In this document: positions 24,813-34,584 of the stretch, one piece after another
How the letters are laid out: each line of letters opens with the position of its first letter
Numbering within the stretch: the first letter of the stretch is position 1
Assembly: GCA_009779895.1 (NCBI GenBank)
Contig: WRBB01000001.1
Location: forward strand, 221,988 to 285,987
Direction: 5' to 3'
Source: Lachnospiraceae bacterium
GTDB lineage: Bacteria; Bacillota; Clostridia; Lachnospirales; Lachnospiraceae
DNA: 64,000 nt
Notes under the pieces: generated by a model
Seen by the model: only the letters and a program-made list of their open reading frames with translations
Told to the model about the DNA's origin: nothing
Databases searched by the model: none
Program-made: the position numbers and the translations under genes

Positions 24813-25497
24813 AGCCCTTGTGGTATTTGTGATGCTTTTGTTTTTGTTATTGTTATTTGCGATGGTGATACAACTGTTTCCTCTTATTTTAGAGATTGTG
24901 ACCCATGCGAGAGATGAGGCGTCGGTGGTTTCTAGTATTCATGCTTTTGGTTGGCGCGGTGTACCGGCTTTGATTGCTTTGTCAGCTCTGCAGGTGATTA
25001 TTCCTGTGATTCCTGCTCCTGCCATTGGTATTTTGACGGGGTTGAGTTATGGTATTTATGCGGGTCCATTTATCTTTTTGGGTGGTATTACACTGGGCAA
25101 TATTTTTGTGATGGTTTACGTGCGTCAAGTAGGCGGTTGGATTGATGCAAAAAGAAAACACCAAGCAAAGCCAAAACCCAATAAAACGGCAGAGCGATTC
25201 CAAAAAATAAAGCGACCGGAAATTGCAGTTTTCTTTTTATTTTTACTGCCTTTTGTATCAAGTTTAGGACCTTATATGTTTGCAAGGACAAAAGTTGTTT
25301 TGTGGAAATATTCATTGGCAGTCCTTGCTGGAAGTATACCATCTACGGTTATGTATATATTTTTGGGAGATCGGATTTCCGCCGGTCATTATACCGCAGC
25401 GATTATTACAGCGGCTATTGTAGCTGTTGTTTGCGTGTTTATTTTAATCTTTAGAAAGAAATTGATGGAAAAAATATTGGATGAAACAGAAGCATAG
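24799..25497 (+). CDS. VTT-domain (SNARE-associated/DedA-like) membrane protein
   Basis: 232 residues with an N-terminal membrane segment and a VTT core containing PAPAIGILTG, GGITLGNI and the later FLLPFVSSLGPYMFART with a conserved Pro between hydrophobic stretches. Members are thought to be lipid or small-molecule transporters or scramblases. The start is the ATG at 24799, inside the end of the hydrolase gene. A cluster of lysines (KRKHQAKPKPNK) marks a cytoplasmic loop. It converges on the MprF-like gene, 2 bp away. Confidence 0.82.
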   Translation: MKKHKALVVFVMLLFLLLLFAMVIQLFPLILEIVTHARDEASVVSSIHAFGWRGVPALIALSALQVIIPVIPAPAIGILTGLSYGIYAGPFIFLGGITLGNIFVMVYVRQVGGWIDAKRKHQAKPKPNKTAERFQKIKRPEIAVFFLFLLPFVSSLGPYMFARTKVVLWKYSLAVLAGSIPSTVMYIFLGDRISAGHYTAAIITAAIVAVVCVFILIFRKKLMEKILDETEA

Positions 25498-25499
25498 TA

Positions 25500-27107
25500 T
25501 TATGTTTCTGTTTCACTTCCTTTGTTTTTTTCATTTCCTTTGAAGATTGCTTTGATATAATCTAAAATCCCTTGTGGATTTTGAATACGTACTACAGCAT
25601 AAATCATTTGGGGTGTGGGGACTTTGGGTAAATAGGTAAAATAGCCCGGTTTCCAATCATTGGGACTGTACTTTTTCTTAGCAGAATACAATGATTTAAA
25701 GCCATAAATATTGTTTAAATTTTCATAAGCAAAGGACATGATTTTAGCGATAAATGTTGTTTGTGTACCTGCTTCTATAATGTTTGCCAAAGGTGCAATA
25801 CCCATGCTGCCCCATTTTTTTCCTTCTTCTTTGAATGTTTGAAAAGCTTCATAAATAATTTTTTCATTGATACCGCCGGGTGCGTCATTCAAACGTCTGG
25901 TCACATCAGCCATATAACCTTCCCCTTTGGAATCCGTAAAAGGTACAAATACAACGAAACCTTGCATGACACCCTCCGGATTGATGGCATAAAAGTAACG
26001 TTTATCCATGGGCTCTTTTAAGCCGACACCACCTACGGAAAACTCCAGTTCACCGCTGGATTTTGCATCCAGCCATTCTCTGGTAATTCGGTCAAATGCG
26101 GCATCTAGCTGTGGCTCACGTTTTTCTAGAACTTTATATTCATGTACAGTGAGTCCGGCATTGGTAGCATGGTGAATGTTTGAGCGCATACGTTGCCCTT
26201 TTTTGCCGGTAATATTATATTCTTCTAAATCAAAACGTGCCTCTTCGCCACATTTTACAAAACCATACCCTTGTTTTTTATATTCTTCTAAAAAAGCATC
26301 TGATGTACCGAGGAAAAATAGATTATGTGCACTTTTTATGGCATATTCGGTAAATTCATCGAGTAAAGCAGTAAAATCAGCTGGTGCGCAGATAGGATCT
26401 CCATTCACAACAATGGTACTTCCAATGGTACCATAAGCAACAACACCTTCGACGATTTGGCTAAAATATAATGTTTTATCTTCTTCTAATGTGAGGTAGG
26501 AGCTGGGATTTTGCCCATAGCGACGTAGCAAGTTGCGCGCCTTTTCCTGTTCTTCTTGCGTGGTCATTGATTTTGGCATAAATGGGCGTAAAACAAAAAG
26601 CAAAGCCATCAAAGCGGTAATCCACGCCATCCACGTTGAAAATGTCTCTAAGTGGCTATTTGTGCCAAATAGCTCATGCAATAGAATGCCAAACAAAGCA
26701 AGCAGTCCTAAAACAGCACTGATGCGGGTGGAGCGTTTGTCCGGCGGACAGCAAAAATCAGCATGACACACAAATAAGACAATGAGGACAATACTTTTGA
26801 TAATAAGTAATGTAGTTGGTACGAAGTGACCCAGCCGTAAAATATGAGTTATAATACTGATGATTAAGGCGGCAACCGTGATAATCCAAGCCATACGTTT
26901 TCTTTTGTATAGATTTACAACCATGATGAGCATAGCAATGCCAACAAAACGTTGTACAAAGCGACTCATTTCCAGTAGATTGTAAAGGGCATCTTCTAAG
27001 CGATGGACATGAAGAATGCTGACCAGTAGCATTACGATGGCAATCACTGCGGTGGTATAAATGGCGATGTTTTCAATTAAGATTCGTCCTTTTTTTAAGT
27101 ACTTCAT
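25500..27107 (-). CDS. MprF-type DUF2156 membrane protein
   Basis: 535 residues: six or seven transmembrane segments in the first 185 residues, then a cytoplasmic GNAT-like DUF2156 domain (about 200-520) as in the C-terminus of lysylphosphatidylglycerol synthase, with VYGTIGSTIVVNGDP-like VAYGTIGSTIVVNGDP, GKKGQRMRSN and the C-terminal YSAKKKYSPNDW. MprF proteins aminoacylate membrane lipids and lower the negative surface charge; shorter DUF2156 relatives have unknown substrates. The membrane part is much shorter than the 14-helix flippase of full MprF, so lipid flipping is unlikely. CGGAGG precedes the ATG. Confidence 0.8.
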   Translation of the reverse strand: MKYLKKGRILIENIAIYTTAVIAIVMLLVSILHVHRLEDALYNLLEMSRFVQRFVGIAMLIMVVNLYKRKRMAWIITVAALIISIITHILRLGHFVPTTLLIIKSIVLIVLFVCHADFCCPPDKRSTRISAVLGLLALFGILLHELFGTNSHLETFSTWMAWITALMALLFVLRPFMPKSMTTQEEQEKARNLLRRYGQNPSSYLTLEEDKTLYFSQIVEGVVAYGTIGSTIVVNGDPICAPADFTALLDEFTEYAIKSAHNLFFLGTSDAFLEEYKKQGYGFVKCGEEARFDLEEYNITGKKGQRMRSNIHHATNAGLTVHEYKVLEKREPQLDAAFDRITREWLDAKSSGELEFSVGGVGLKEPMDKRYFYAINPEGVMQGFVVFVPFTDSKGEGYMADVTRRLNDAPGGINEKIIYEAFQTFKEEGKKWGSMGIAPLANIIEAGTQTTFIAKIMSFAYENLNNIYGFKSLYSAKKKYSPNDWKPGYFTYLPKVPTPQMIYAVVRIQNPQGILDYIKAIFKGNEKNKGSETET

Positions 27108-27274
27108 GCTTTTTTTCCTCCGTTTCTTTTAGTCATTTACTAAAAAATTCAGAACTAAAAATGTTATTATAATTATTATCTGATACTTGATGAGGAAATG
27201 CAAGTTGAAAAAGGGAATATAAGAAAAAATTTCTTCTTTTTTCTTACAATACAAATAAAGCAGACTAGATGAGT

Positions 27275-28132
27275 TTAACTTGTCCATCTACCGGAAGCAC
27301 CGCAGGGCAGTGTCAGTCCATTAGACGAAACTTTTAGACCGATTTCTCCTGCGTCTACAGTACCACCCCAAGGTTTTAACTCTGTGGCAAGCATGTAAGA
27401 TAGCACTGTTGGGGCAAGTCCGGTGGTGTAGGAGTTAATCAAAAAGAAAAGTGGGTCCTTGGAGAGCACTTGTGTACATCGTTTTATAAAAGGATGTATA
27501 CTTTCTTCAATTTTCCAGACTTCACCTTTGGGTCCCCTGCCATAAGAGGGCGGATCCATGATGATGGCATCATAAGTATTGCCGCGTCGTATTTCTCGTT
27601 CTACAAATTTGACACAATCATCAATTAGCCAACGTACCGGTGCGTCGATTAAATTCGAAGAAGCGGCGTTTTCTTTGGCCCAATGTACCATACCTTTGGA
27701 AGCATCAACGTGCGTGACGTGAGCACCGGCTGCCAAAGCGGCTAATGTTGCACCACCTGTGTAAGCGAATAGATTTAATACTTTGATGGGACGATTGGTT
27801 TTCTTGATTTTTTTCGAAAACCAATCCCAGTTTGCGGCTTGCTCAGGGAAGAGACCGGTATGTTTGAAACTGAAAGGTTTTAAGTGAAAGCATAAGTTAT
27901 CATATTTGATTTGCCATTGCCGGGGTAAATTAAAAAATTCCCATTCGCCACCACCACTATTGCTACGGTGGTAATGGCCGTTTAGTTGATTCCATTCCGG
28001 CAAGATTTTGGGGGTGTCCCAGATGATTTGCGGATCGGGTCGAAGTAAAATATAGTTGCCCCATCGTTCTAATTTTTCACCTTTGGAACAATCTAAAACG
28101 GTGTAATCTTGCCATCTATCTGCTATCCACAT
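27275..28132 (-). CDS. Class I SAM-dependent methyltransferase (RlmI/K-like)
   Basis: 285 residues with the Rossmann SAM site LNLFAYTGGATLAALAAGA near 120-137 and the catalytic-type DPPSYGRGPKG near 205, the pattern of bacterial rRNA cytosine methyltransferases of the RlmI/RlmK group. The N-terminal part is a small beta domain, without a clear PUA domain. The start at 28132 is chosen by the position of homology; a longer frame at 28234 overlaps the permease gene. It follows the sugar permease by 31 bp but has no obvious link to sugar use. Confidence 0.85.
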   Translation of the reverse strand: MWIADRWQDYTVLDCSKGEKLERWGNYILLRPDPQIIWDTPKILPEWNQLNGHYHRSNSGGGEWEFFNLPRQWQIKYDNLCFHLKPFSFKHTGLFPEQAANWDWFSKKIKKTNRPIKVLNLFAYTGGATLAALAAGAHVTHVDASKGMVHWAKENAASSNLIDAPVRWLIDDCVKFVEREIRRGNTYDAIIMDPPSYGRGPKGEVWKIEESIHPFIKRCTQVLSKDPLFFLINSYTTGLAPTVLSYMLATELKPWGGTVDAGEIGLKVSSNGLTLPCGASGRWTS

Positions 28133-28163
28133 AAAGTTAACCCCTAAATTCTCTTTTTGTTTA

Positions 28164-29171
28164 TTATACAACTTGTCTCTTTTTTTGTATACAGTCAAAT
28201 CCAACTGCCAGTGCAAGTACACAGCCTCGAACAATCATTTGCGTAAACATACTAATATCCATTAGCACCATTCCATTGGTGAGAATACCAATAATTAGTA
28301 CACCAGCAATAACATTAGAAAACTTACCGGATCCCCCATTGATAGAAACACCACCAAGGACAACGCAAGTAATTACATCAAATTCCCAACCCATTCCGGA
28401 GGTTGGCTGAGCTGAATGTGTTCTCGAAAGAAGCACAATTCCTGCAAGCCCGGAAAAGAATCCGGATAAGGCATAAACGGCATATTTTATTCTTTTGATA
28501 CGAATGCCGGAAAGTCTGGAGGCTTCTTCATTTCCCCCAATTGCATAAAAATATCTGCCAAAATAAGTTTTGTTTAATATAAAGCTACCTGCAGCGAAAC
28601 AGAAAATCATAATTAGTATGGGAATGGGTACGGAGGGAATATGATAAAAAGATTCAAACAACATACCTTGCCCAATTATTCTAAAATCATCCGTAAAACC
28701 AAATACAGGAGTTCCATCAGCGATAATCAGAGCAATACCTTGCACAACAATCTGACTAGCAAAGGTGGCAATAATAGGGGGGATTCCAACGGAAGCCACC
28801 ATTACACCATTGATTAATCCTATAATGGTTGCAGCAAAAAGTGCGACTAGAATTGCGAGCCACATATTTGTATTCGAATATACCATTAAGGAGGCACATA
28901 TAACACCTACAATGCTAATAATGGAACCTACCGATAAATCTATTCCTGCGGTTAAGATAACAAAGGTCATGCCAATTGCCGCAATTCCAAACATTGAAAC
29001 TTGCCTTAGTATCAAAAGCTGATTTCCCACAGTCATGAATCGTTGGTTTGCGATAGAAAAAGCAATAAATAGTATGATAAATACAATCCAGATTGCCTTA
29101 TCTTTAAAATGGTAAATGATTGCATTTTTAAAGTTTTCGCTCTTTATTCTTTTAGAAATTGTTTTCCCCAT
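28164..29171 (-). CDS. Sugar ABC transporter permease (RbsC type)
   Basis: 335 residues, about ten hydrophobic segments, with the family motifs AGIDLSVGSII near 78 and IGGNEEASRLSGI near 217. The start is the ATG at 29171, well spaced from AGGAAGG; a GTG three codons upstream is possible. Unusually it is not next to its ATPase (36940) or binding protein (34585) but follows the zinc dehydrogenase gene, about 5 kb away. It is the only permease of this locus, so the three parts presumably assemble. Confidence 0.9.
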   Translation of the reverse strand: MGKTISKRIKSENFKNAIIYHFKDKAIWIVFIILFIAFSIANQRFMTVGNQLLILRQVSMFGIAAIGMTFVILTAGIDLSVGSIISIVGVICASLMVYSNTNMWLAILVALFAATIIGLINGVMVASVGIPPIIATFASQIVVQGIALIIADGTPVFGFTDDFRIIGQGMLFESFYHIPSVPIPILIMIFCFAAGSFILNKTYFGRYFYAIGGNEEASRLSGIRIKRIKYAVYALSGFFSGLAGIVLLSRTHSAQPTSGMGWEFDVITCVVLGGVSINGGSGKFSNVIAGVLIIGILTNGMVLMDISMFTQMIVRGCVLALAVGFDCIQKKRQVV

Positions 29172-29186
29172 TATGTCCACCTTCCT

Positions 29187-30197
29187 TTATTCAAATTTTA
29201 CGATAATTTTATTGTTTGTTTTGCCTTGACAAAATTCTAAAAAATGTTTTGGCATTTCGTCTAAAGTGATAGTTTTTCCAATTAAAACGGATAAATCCAT
29301 ACCACCATCTTTTAATAGTGCGATGGACTGTGGCATGGTTTTTTCCAAGGCATAAGAGCCGATTAATTTCCAGTCATTATAATATAGATGAAAGGGATTT
29401 ATGGAAATTTTACTTTCTTCAGGACAAGCACCAAAAGCGATAAATGTTCCCGATTTTGCTAAGTGGGGAATTGCTTTTTCGATTACTTCCGGTACGCCGG
29501 AAGCGTCTACAACATATGAATATCCTCGAGGTTGAATTTCCTTCAGTTTTCTTTCAAGGTTTGCATCAGACATGAAAGCATGGTTCGCTCCAATGGTTTT
29601 TGCTATTTCTAATTGAGCTGGTTTTATATCGACAATTGTGATTGTCGAAGCGCCTGCTCTAAGGCATATCATTAAATGCATTAATCCAATGGTTCCTGCC
29701 CCATAAATTAAAACACTTCCTCCAAGTGGCACAGAAGCTTTATTGTAAGAGTTAATTACACAGGCAAGAGGTTCTGCCATAGCTCCACAAATGAAATCAA
29801 TTTTATCAGCATGAAACAAGCAGCGCTCAGGTACAATAACATATTCTGCAAAGGCTCCATTCATGGTGTTTCCAAGCACTTTAATGTTTTCACAGTGGAT
29901 TTGCATGTTTTGCTTGCAATAATAACAATTTTCGCAAAAAATATTTGGATCAGCAATGACAGCATCCCCATTTTTAAAAGTTGTCACAGAAGCACCTATT
30001 TCTTCAACAATACCAGAAAACTCATGTCCGGGAATAATGGGATAAATAGTTGGGTGTTCTCCTTTAAAAGTATGTATATCCGTACCGCAAAAACCGGATG
30101 CACGTACTTTAACTAATACCTCATCATTCTTTGGCGCTGGTTTTTCAATTTCTTTGAGCGCAAACATATTGGGCTCAGTAATAAAAAATGCTTTCAT
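29187..30197 (-). CDS. Zinc-dependent alcohol/polyol dehydrogenase
   Basis: 336-residue medium-chain dehydrogenase. Catalytic zinc: Cys37 (FCGTDIHTF), His58-Glu59 (PGHEFSG) and the Glu of AEPLACV. Structural zinc: Cys88, 91, 94 and 102. Rossmann: YGAGTIGL near 164. The GTDxHxF signature is that of sorbitol, arabitol and related dehydrogenases. AGGAGG precedes the ATG. It begins a minus-strand unit (dehydrogenase, permease, methyltransferase) divergent from a DeoR regulator, with 55 bp between the two start codons, so the regulator probably controls both. Confidence 0.92.
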   Translation of the reverse strand: MKAFFITEPNMFALKEIEKPAPKNDEVLVKVRASGFCGTDIHTFKGEHPTIYPIIPGHEFSGIVEEIGASVTTFKNGDAVIADPNIFCENCYYCKQNMQIHCENIKVLGNTMNGAFAEYVIVPERCLFHADKIDFICGAMAEPLACVINSYNKASVPLGGSVLIYGAGTIGLMHLMICLRAGASTITIVDIKPAQLEIAKTIGANHAFMSDANLERKLKEIQPRGYSYVVDASGVPEVIEKAIPHLAKSGTFIAFGACPEESKISINPFHLYYNDWKLIGSYALEKTMPQSIALLKDGGMDLSVLIGKTITLDEMPKHFLEFCQGKTNNKIIVKFE

Positions 30198-30252
30198 TTT
30201 TAATTGTCCTCCTTTATACTGTAATCATAAACAGGAAAGATGATTTCAGTAG
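30198..30252. promoter_or_regulatory. Divergent intergenic control region
   Basis: Only 55 bp separate the starts of the dehydrogenase (minus) and the DeoR regulator (plus). It contains both ribosome binding sites and little room for separate promoters, so promoter elements probably overlap the coding sequences or each other. Confidence 0.4.
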
Positions 30253-30996
30253 ATGATTAATCGAAACATTGTTTTACAATATATAAATGATAAACAGCAT
30301 GTTACCGTTGCGCAGATGTGCAATGACCTTTCTATCAGTGCTAGTACTGCACGGCGTTCCATTGCCCAACTTGAAAGCCTTGGTAAAATTCATAGATTTC
30401 ATGGTGGGGCTTATTCTTTGCGTGAAGATATAGAAACCTTGGTTGCAAAACGTCAGAAATTAAACACAAATAATAAGGCTAAGATTGCAAAACAAGCTGC
30501 TACATTAATAAAAAACAATTCAACAGTTATTCTCCTGAGTGGATCGACCGTTGGGTTCATTTGTCAATATATTAAGAAAAAGAAAATCACAATTATAACG
30601 AATTCTCTGATTGTTTTAAATGAACTTAAGGCATTACCCAATATTCGATTGATTGCCTTGGGTGGACTCTATAATCATGAAGAATCCGAATTTGGTGGTG
30701 TCCTTTCTCATTCAAGTTTGAGTTATTTACGGGCGGATTTACTATTTATGGGTTGTTCGGGTTTTGATGAAAACCATGGTTTTACAAACCGTAATCATTC
30801 TATTGCTTTATATAGATTTTGTATTCAAGCAAGTAAGGAAGTTTGTGTTCTTGTTGATAGCTCAAAATATAACCAAGGTGGTGTATCTATTGCCGCGAAG
30901 CCCAATCAAGTTAAGTATTTAATCTCAGATAGTAAACTTGGGGATGAGGCGGTGAAAGCTTTTCAAGATCAAGGGAGTGAAGTTATCTTAACTTGA
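30253..30996 (+). CDS. DeoR-family transcriptional regulator
   Basis: 247 residues. N-terminal winged helix (HVTVAQMCNDLSISASTARR, about 17-36) and DeoR sensor domain with LLSGSTVGF, ALGGLYNHEESEFGG and VDSSKYNQGG. The ATG follows AGGAAAG. It is divergent from the zinc dehydrogenase and convergent with the xylulokinase-like gene, 2 bp apart. It is the second regulator of this locus beside the ROK protein at 35758, suggesting control by two signals, one of them probably a sugar phosphate. Confidence 0.9.
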   Translation: MINRNIVLQYINDKQHVTVAQMCNDLSISASTARRSIAQLESLGKIHRFHGGAYSLREDIETLVAKRQKLNTNNKAKIAKQAATLIKNNSTVILLSGSTVGFICQYIKKKKITIITNSLIVLNELKALPNIRLIALGGLYNHEESEFGGVLSHSSLSYLRADLLFMGCSGFDENHGFTNRNHSIALYRFCIQASKEVCVLVDSSKYNQGGVSIAAKPNQVKYLISDSKLGDEAVKAFQDQGSEVILT

Positions 30997-30998
30997 GT

Positions 30999-32456
30999 TT
31001 AACAATATACTTCTTTGATTGAGTGGTAGATTTTTTTATACTTTTGATATTTATCAACATAAATCCTGCTATAAGAGCTCCTAGGGTAAAATATTTGCGT
31101 ATTTCGCCCTGTTTCTTTGTTTAGAAGTTTGTTCTCGCAGCTTTGTGCAGTAATAATTGCCATTCCTTGCACGGCGCTTATGTTGTCATCTGTTTCTATT
31201 TTCACTTGTAAAATATCTGCTAATATCTGAATAAAAGGACGAACTGTTGACATTCTTCCGGTTACTTTGACCACTTTAAAATTTTCATCTATTTGCATTT
31301 GCTCAATTAATTGCTTAAATGCAAAGCTTATGCCTTCGAAAATGGCTCTGGTCACTTCCTCTTTATCAACATCTGTGCCAATACCGATTAATGCACCTTT
31401 CAAATGCGGATCAGCATAAATGGTTTTTTCGCCATTTAAATGAGGATAGAATAACAATTGATGATTAATTGGCTTTGTAATGTTTACGTTATTTTTTATT
31501 TCATCAAAATCTTGCACTTCAATAAATTTCTTTACCCACCAATTATAACAACTTCCGGAAGATTGAACTGCTCCTTGCACGATAATATAAAAATCTTTAT
31601 CATTAATTGAAAATAATGTTGATTTCCCTTTTGACTTTTCATTGACTGTGCAACGATTATACATTAATATTCCGGAAGTGCCTAGAGATATTATTGGTTC
31701 CTTATTTTTTAGCATAGAAGATGAAAAATAAGTGGCTGGATTATCCCCCGTTCCGATTATTATTTGTACATCTTTATTAAAACCTAGAACTTCTGATAAT
31801 TCAGGCAGAATAACTCCTACTTTATAGCCGCTATGATAAACAGGGGGCAATATAGAGAGTGGTATACCTATGATGTTGCACATTTTTTCGGACCATGTTC
31901 TGTTGTGAATATCATAAAGGGAGGAAGTTGAGGCTTCACAATAATCAGCCCCATATTTTCCTGAAAAGCGATATGTTAAGTAGTCTGGCCCGATTAGGAT
32001 TTTATGTAATTTTTTAAAGTTGCCGGCTTCTTGTTCTTTTAACCAAAGTAGGTTGACTGCCGGGCTTCCGGTGGAAATGATTCCTGAAATATGCTGCAAG
32101 TCCTTATAATTTGATATTTTTTCTTTAATTAATTCAAGATATTCAGAGGTTCGGGTATCATTCCAAGATAAAGCTGGTCGAATAGAGTTCCCATGTTTAT
32201 CCAAAAATACTGTTGTATGCATTTGACCGGTGAAACCAATGCCTTTTACTTTTTTAGGGTCAAATTTTATTAGTAGTTTTTTAATACCTACGATAGTAGC
32301 CTTAAACCATTCATTTGGTTCAATTTCGAACCAGCCTGTTTGAGTTTGCAACAAGTCGTAGCATACACGTTCTTGTGCATGTACGCTACCTTGGTCATCC
32401 AGCAGTAATAATTTTGCGGATGATGTACCGATATCAATACCTATATAGTAATTCAT
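30999..32456 (-). CDS. FGGY kinase, xylulokinase-like
   Basis: 485 residues with GIDIGTSSAKLLL at 5-17, GFTGQMH near 78 (the xylulokinase substrate motif), WNDTRT near 98, GTGDNPATYF and SLGTSGILM. Of the three FGGY kinases in the window this is the most xylulokinase-like, so a ketopentose or ketohexose substrate is likely. It is the last gene of the minus-strand unit that contains the PfkB kinase and class II aldolase. Codon use is more AT-rich than in the first locus. The exact substrate is not determined. Confidence 0.88.
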   Translation of the reverse strand: MNYYIGIDIGTSSAKLLLLDDQGSVHAQERVCYDLLQTQTGWFEIEPNEWFKATIVGIKKLLIKFDPKKVKGIGFTGQMHTTVFLDKHGNSIRPALSWNDTRTSEYLELIKEKISNYKDLQHISGIISTGSPAVNLLWLKEQEAGNFKKLHKILIGPDYLTYRFSGKYGADYCEASTSSLYDIHNRTWSEKMCNIIGIPLSILPPVYHSGYKVGVILPELSEVLGFNKDVQIIIGTGDNPATYFSSSMLKNKEPIISLGTSGILMYNRCTVNEKSKGKSTLFSINDKDFYIIVQGAVQSSGSCYNWWVKKFIEVQDFDEIKNNVNITKPINHQLLFYPHLNGEKTIYADPHLKGALIGIGTDVDKEEVTRAIFEGISFAFKQLIEQMQIDENFKVVKVTGRMSTVRPFIQILADILQVKIETDDNISAVQGMAIITAQSCENKLLNKETGRNTQIFYPRSSYSRIYVDKYQKYKKIYHSIKEVYC

Positions 32457-32491
32457 AATTAATCACCCATTCATTTCAATAACCATTCATT

Positions 32492-33328
32492 TCAATAACC
32501 ATTGATTACCTTTACTAATTCGTTAGCTTTATTGCTTACATTTGATACGGCAATCATGCTTAAACGAATCACATCATGTGCATTTTGATTTTTTTGATAT
32601 TCTTTCCCAAAACTTTCGATAAAAACTTTTCGTAAATCTGCCCCGTAATTTATTTTAAGTAAATTAAATTTTTTGGCTTTTCGAATAGTATCAAAGGGAA
32701 TGCCCGAACCACCATGCATAACAAGAGGTACCGGTGATACATCAGATATATTTTTTAACAATTGTAAATTCACATTTGGCTGTAAATCTAAGCCGTGAAC
32801 ATTTCCGACCGATACTGCCAACAAATCACAGCCTGAGCGTTCAACAAATTCTTTGACAACCTCAGGATCCGTCGTAGACCCGGTTTCATTATTGATATCT
32901 TCTTCTTTTCCGCCTAATGCTCCTAGTTCTGCTTCTACAGGAATGCCATAAAAATGACAATAATCTACAGTTTTTTTTACTTCTGTAATGTTTTCTTCAA
33001 AGCTTAAATGAGAGGCATCAATCATAATGGAAGTAAAACCTGCATCGACACAATCTTTAACATCTTGAAAAGACTGTCCATGATCCAAATGCAAGGCGAT
33101 TGGAATATCGATATGCTTAAGCGCATTTTTTGTAATCTCAACCATCATGTTAGGATTTGACAATTTGAGATTACTGGAAGAAACTTGAATATATCCCGGT
33201 AGCTTCGCTTTAGCTAAACCATTGGAAATTCCGATTGTCATTTCGAGATTTGTCGTATTAAAGGCGGGTAGTATGAATTGATTTTTTTTGGCATATTCCA
33301 TTAATCGGTAGCCATTTACAATTTTCAT
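32492..33328 (-). CDS. Class II ketose-bisphosphate aldolase
   Basis: 278 residues with an intact active site: His80, Asp82 and His83 in HLDHG, IDAS near 105, VEAELGALGG near 140, VGNVHG and MHGGSG. It resembles the fructose/tagatose-bisphosphate aldolases of the KbaY/GatY group and cleaves a ketose 1,6-bisphosphate to dihydroxyacetone phosphate and an aldehyde. AAAGGAG precedes the ATG at 33328, which lies inside the 3' end of the PfkB gene (71-bp overlap). With PfkB upstream it forms the kinase-then-cleavage pair typical of tagatose-like catabolism. Confidence 0.92.
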   Translation of the reverse strand: MKIVNGYRLMEYAKKNQFILPAFNTTNLEMTIGISNGLAKAKLPGYIQVSSSNLKLSNPNMMVEITKNALKHIDIPIALHLDHGQSFQDVKDCVDAGFTSIMIDASHLSFEENITEVKKTVDYCHFYGIPVEAELGALGGKEEDINNETGSTTDPEVVKEFVERSGCDLLAVSVGNVHGLDLQPNVNLQLLKNISDVSPVPLVMHGGSGIPFDTIRKAKKFNLLKINYGADLRKVFIESFGKEYQKNQNAHDVIRLSMIAVSNVSNKANELVKVINGY

Positions 33329-34442
33329 ATTTCTCCTTTCCGATTTCATGAATTTCAGTTAATAATCTTTCTGTATTAGGTGCTTTGCCCGTTCTGATAT
33401 AGCTTCCGGTTGCGGCATTTCCGATTAATAACCGTTCGCTTAAATTTAATTCTTTACTTCTTACACTTGCAGCTAAATATCCCCCGTTAAAATTATCACC
33501 CGCACCTGTCGTAATAACCGGATTTTTGCAAAACCTTTGTAGCACAATGGCATTTCCTTCTTTTGCTGATGATGCGGCAGCAAAAGAGGGAGTATGAATA
33601 ACAAGCTCATCCATGCCAATTTTTGTTCGAATATAATCAATACCGATTTTTGCTAATTCAGGTTTGCCATCTTCGAAATCTTTACCGAAATAAGAGTATA
33701 AAATTTTAGCCTCATGTTCATTAACACTTAAGGTCATAGGAATTTTTTTATTTAAATTTCCTAAAATATGAAAAGTATTAAATAATGTTTCTTTGTCATG
33801 CTTACGAAAGTCAGAAAAATCAAAAAAAACTCTTTTGCACTTTCCGTTTTCCAGGAAATGTGTATATAGCTTTGATATGATGTCATCAAAGTTACAAAGT
33901 AGTGACCAATAACCAAGTCCAACAATGTCAGCTTCACTATATATTTTTTTTAAAGTATCATATGACAAAGCATGGATCATTTGCTCCCAATTAAGATTAC
34001 TAGTCTCTGCCACGTGAACCAACATAATCTTTCCATCTGTAAATTCAAACACCTGAGCAATACCAGGATTACCAACAGAAAACAATTTATATTGTTGACT
34101 GAACTCTAAAAATAAAGGGTCAATGCTATCTGTTCCATAAGTGCCAATCAATGTAAGATCAAAACCTAAGTTACCCACGGCCTTGCCTGTATTACAACCA
34201 AAGCCACCATAACTCCTTCGTTTTGGAAGCATTTCAGTTAAGAAGCCTCCTGTGCCTGAATCGTGAATTGCATCAGAAAAATCTCTCATTTTATCTAAAA
34301 AAATGTACTCTGCTTTTCCTTTTTTTGAAGCGATGATTTGCCATACTTCATCTATATATCCATCTATACCTAAGGTGATTTTTCCGTTTGGTTTATTAAA
34401 ATATGTTGTAATACGTTTTGCACTATCTTTCCAATTGTGCAT
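33258..34442 (-). CDS. PfkB-family carbohydrate kinase
   Basis: 394 residues, longer than usual for ribokinase-type enzymes (about 310). Visible: GGFGCNTGKAVGNLG near 75-90 and the ATP/anion-hole motif TGAGDNFNGGYLAA near 315, with catalytic Asp. The C-terminal 35 residues, including the Cys-rich tail, are encoded in the region that overlaps the aldolase gene; the conserved domain ends just before. The start is the ATG at 34442 (a TTG two codons upstream is also possible). Probably phosphorylates a ketose 1- or 6-phosphate to feed the aldolase. Confidence 0.85.
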   Translation of the reverse strand: MHNWKDSAKRITTYFNKPNGKITLGIDGYIDEVWQIIASKKGKAEYIFLDKMRDFSDAIHDSGTGGFLTEMLPKRRSYGGFGCNTGKAVGNLGFDLTLIGTYGTDSIDPLFLEFSQQYKLFSVGNPGIAQVFEFTDGKIMLVHVAETSNLNWEQMIHALSYDTLKKIYSEADIVGLGYWSLLCNFDDIISKLYTHFLENGKCKRVFFDFSDFRKHDKETLFNTFHILGNLNKKIPMTLSVNEHEAKILYSYFGKDFEDGKPELAKIGIDYIRTKIGMDELVIHTPSFAAASSAKEGNAIVLQRFCKNPVITTGAGDNFNGGYLAASVRSKELNLSERLLIGNAATGSYIRTGKAPNTERLLTEIHEIGKEKYENCKWLPINGICQKKSIHTTRL

Positions 34443-34462
34443 AAACAATAAGCCTCCTTTTT

Positions 34463-34513
34463 AAAAAACCAACTAGTCAGCAGGTTGAAATTATTTATGT
34501 GCTAACTAGTTGG
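34463..34513 (-). promoter_or_regulatory. Inverted repeat before pfkB gene: operator or attenuator
   Basis: Two 13-bp arms (34469-34481 and 34501-34513) are complementary with one mismatch and contain AACTAGTT-type cores like those at 36931 and 38488. On the minus strand the second arm is followed by TTTTTT (34468-34463), so the structure could equally be an intercistronic terminator after the binding-protein gene. Both readings are possible. Confidence 0.55.
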
Positions 34514-34584
34514 TCAAATATCGATTACTCTTGTAGTGATGTCATTTTACATTTCACAAGAAAAAATGAAATATATAAATCAAA

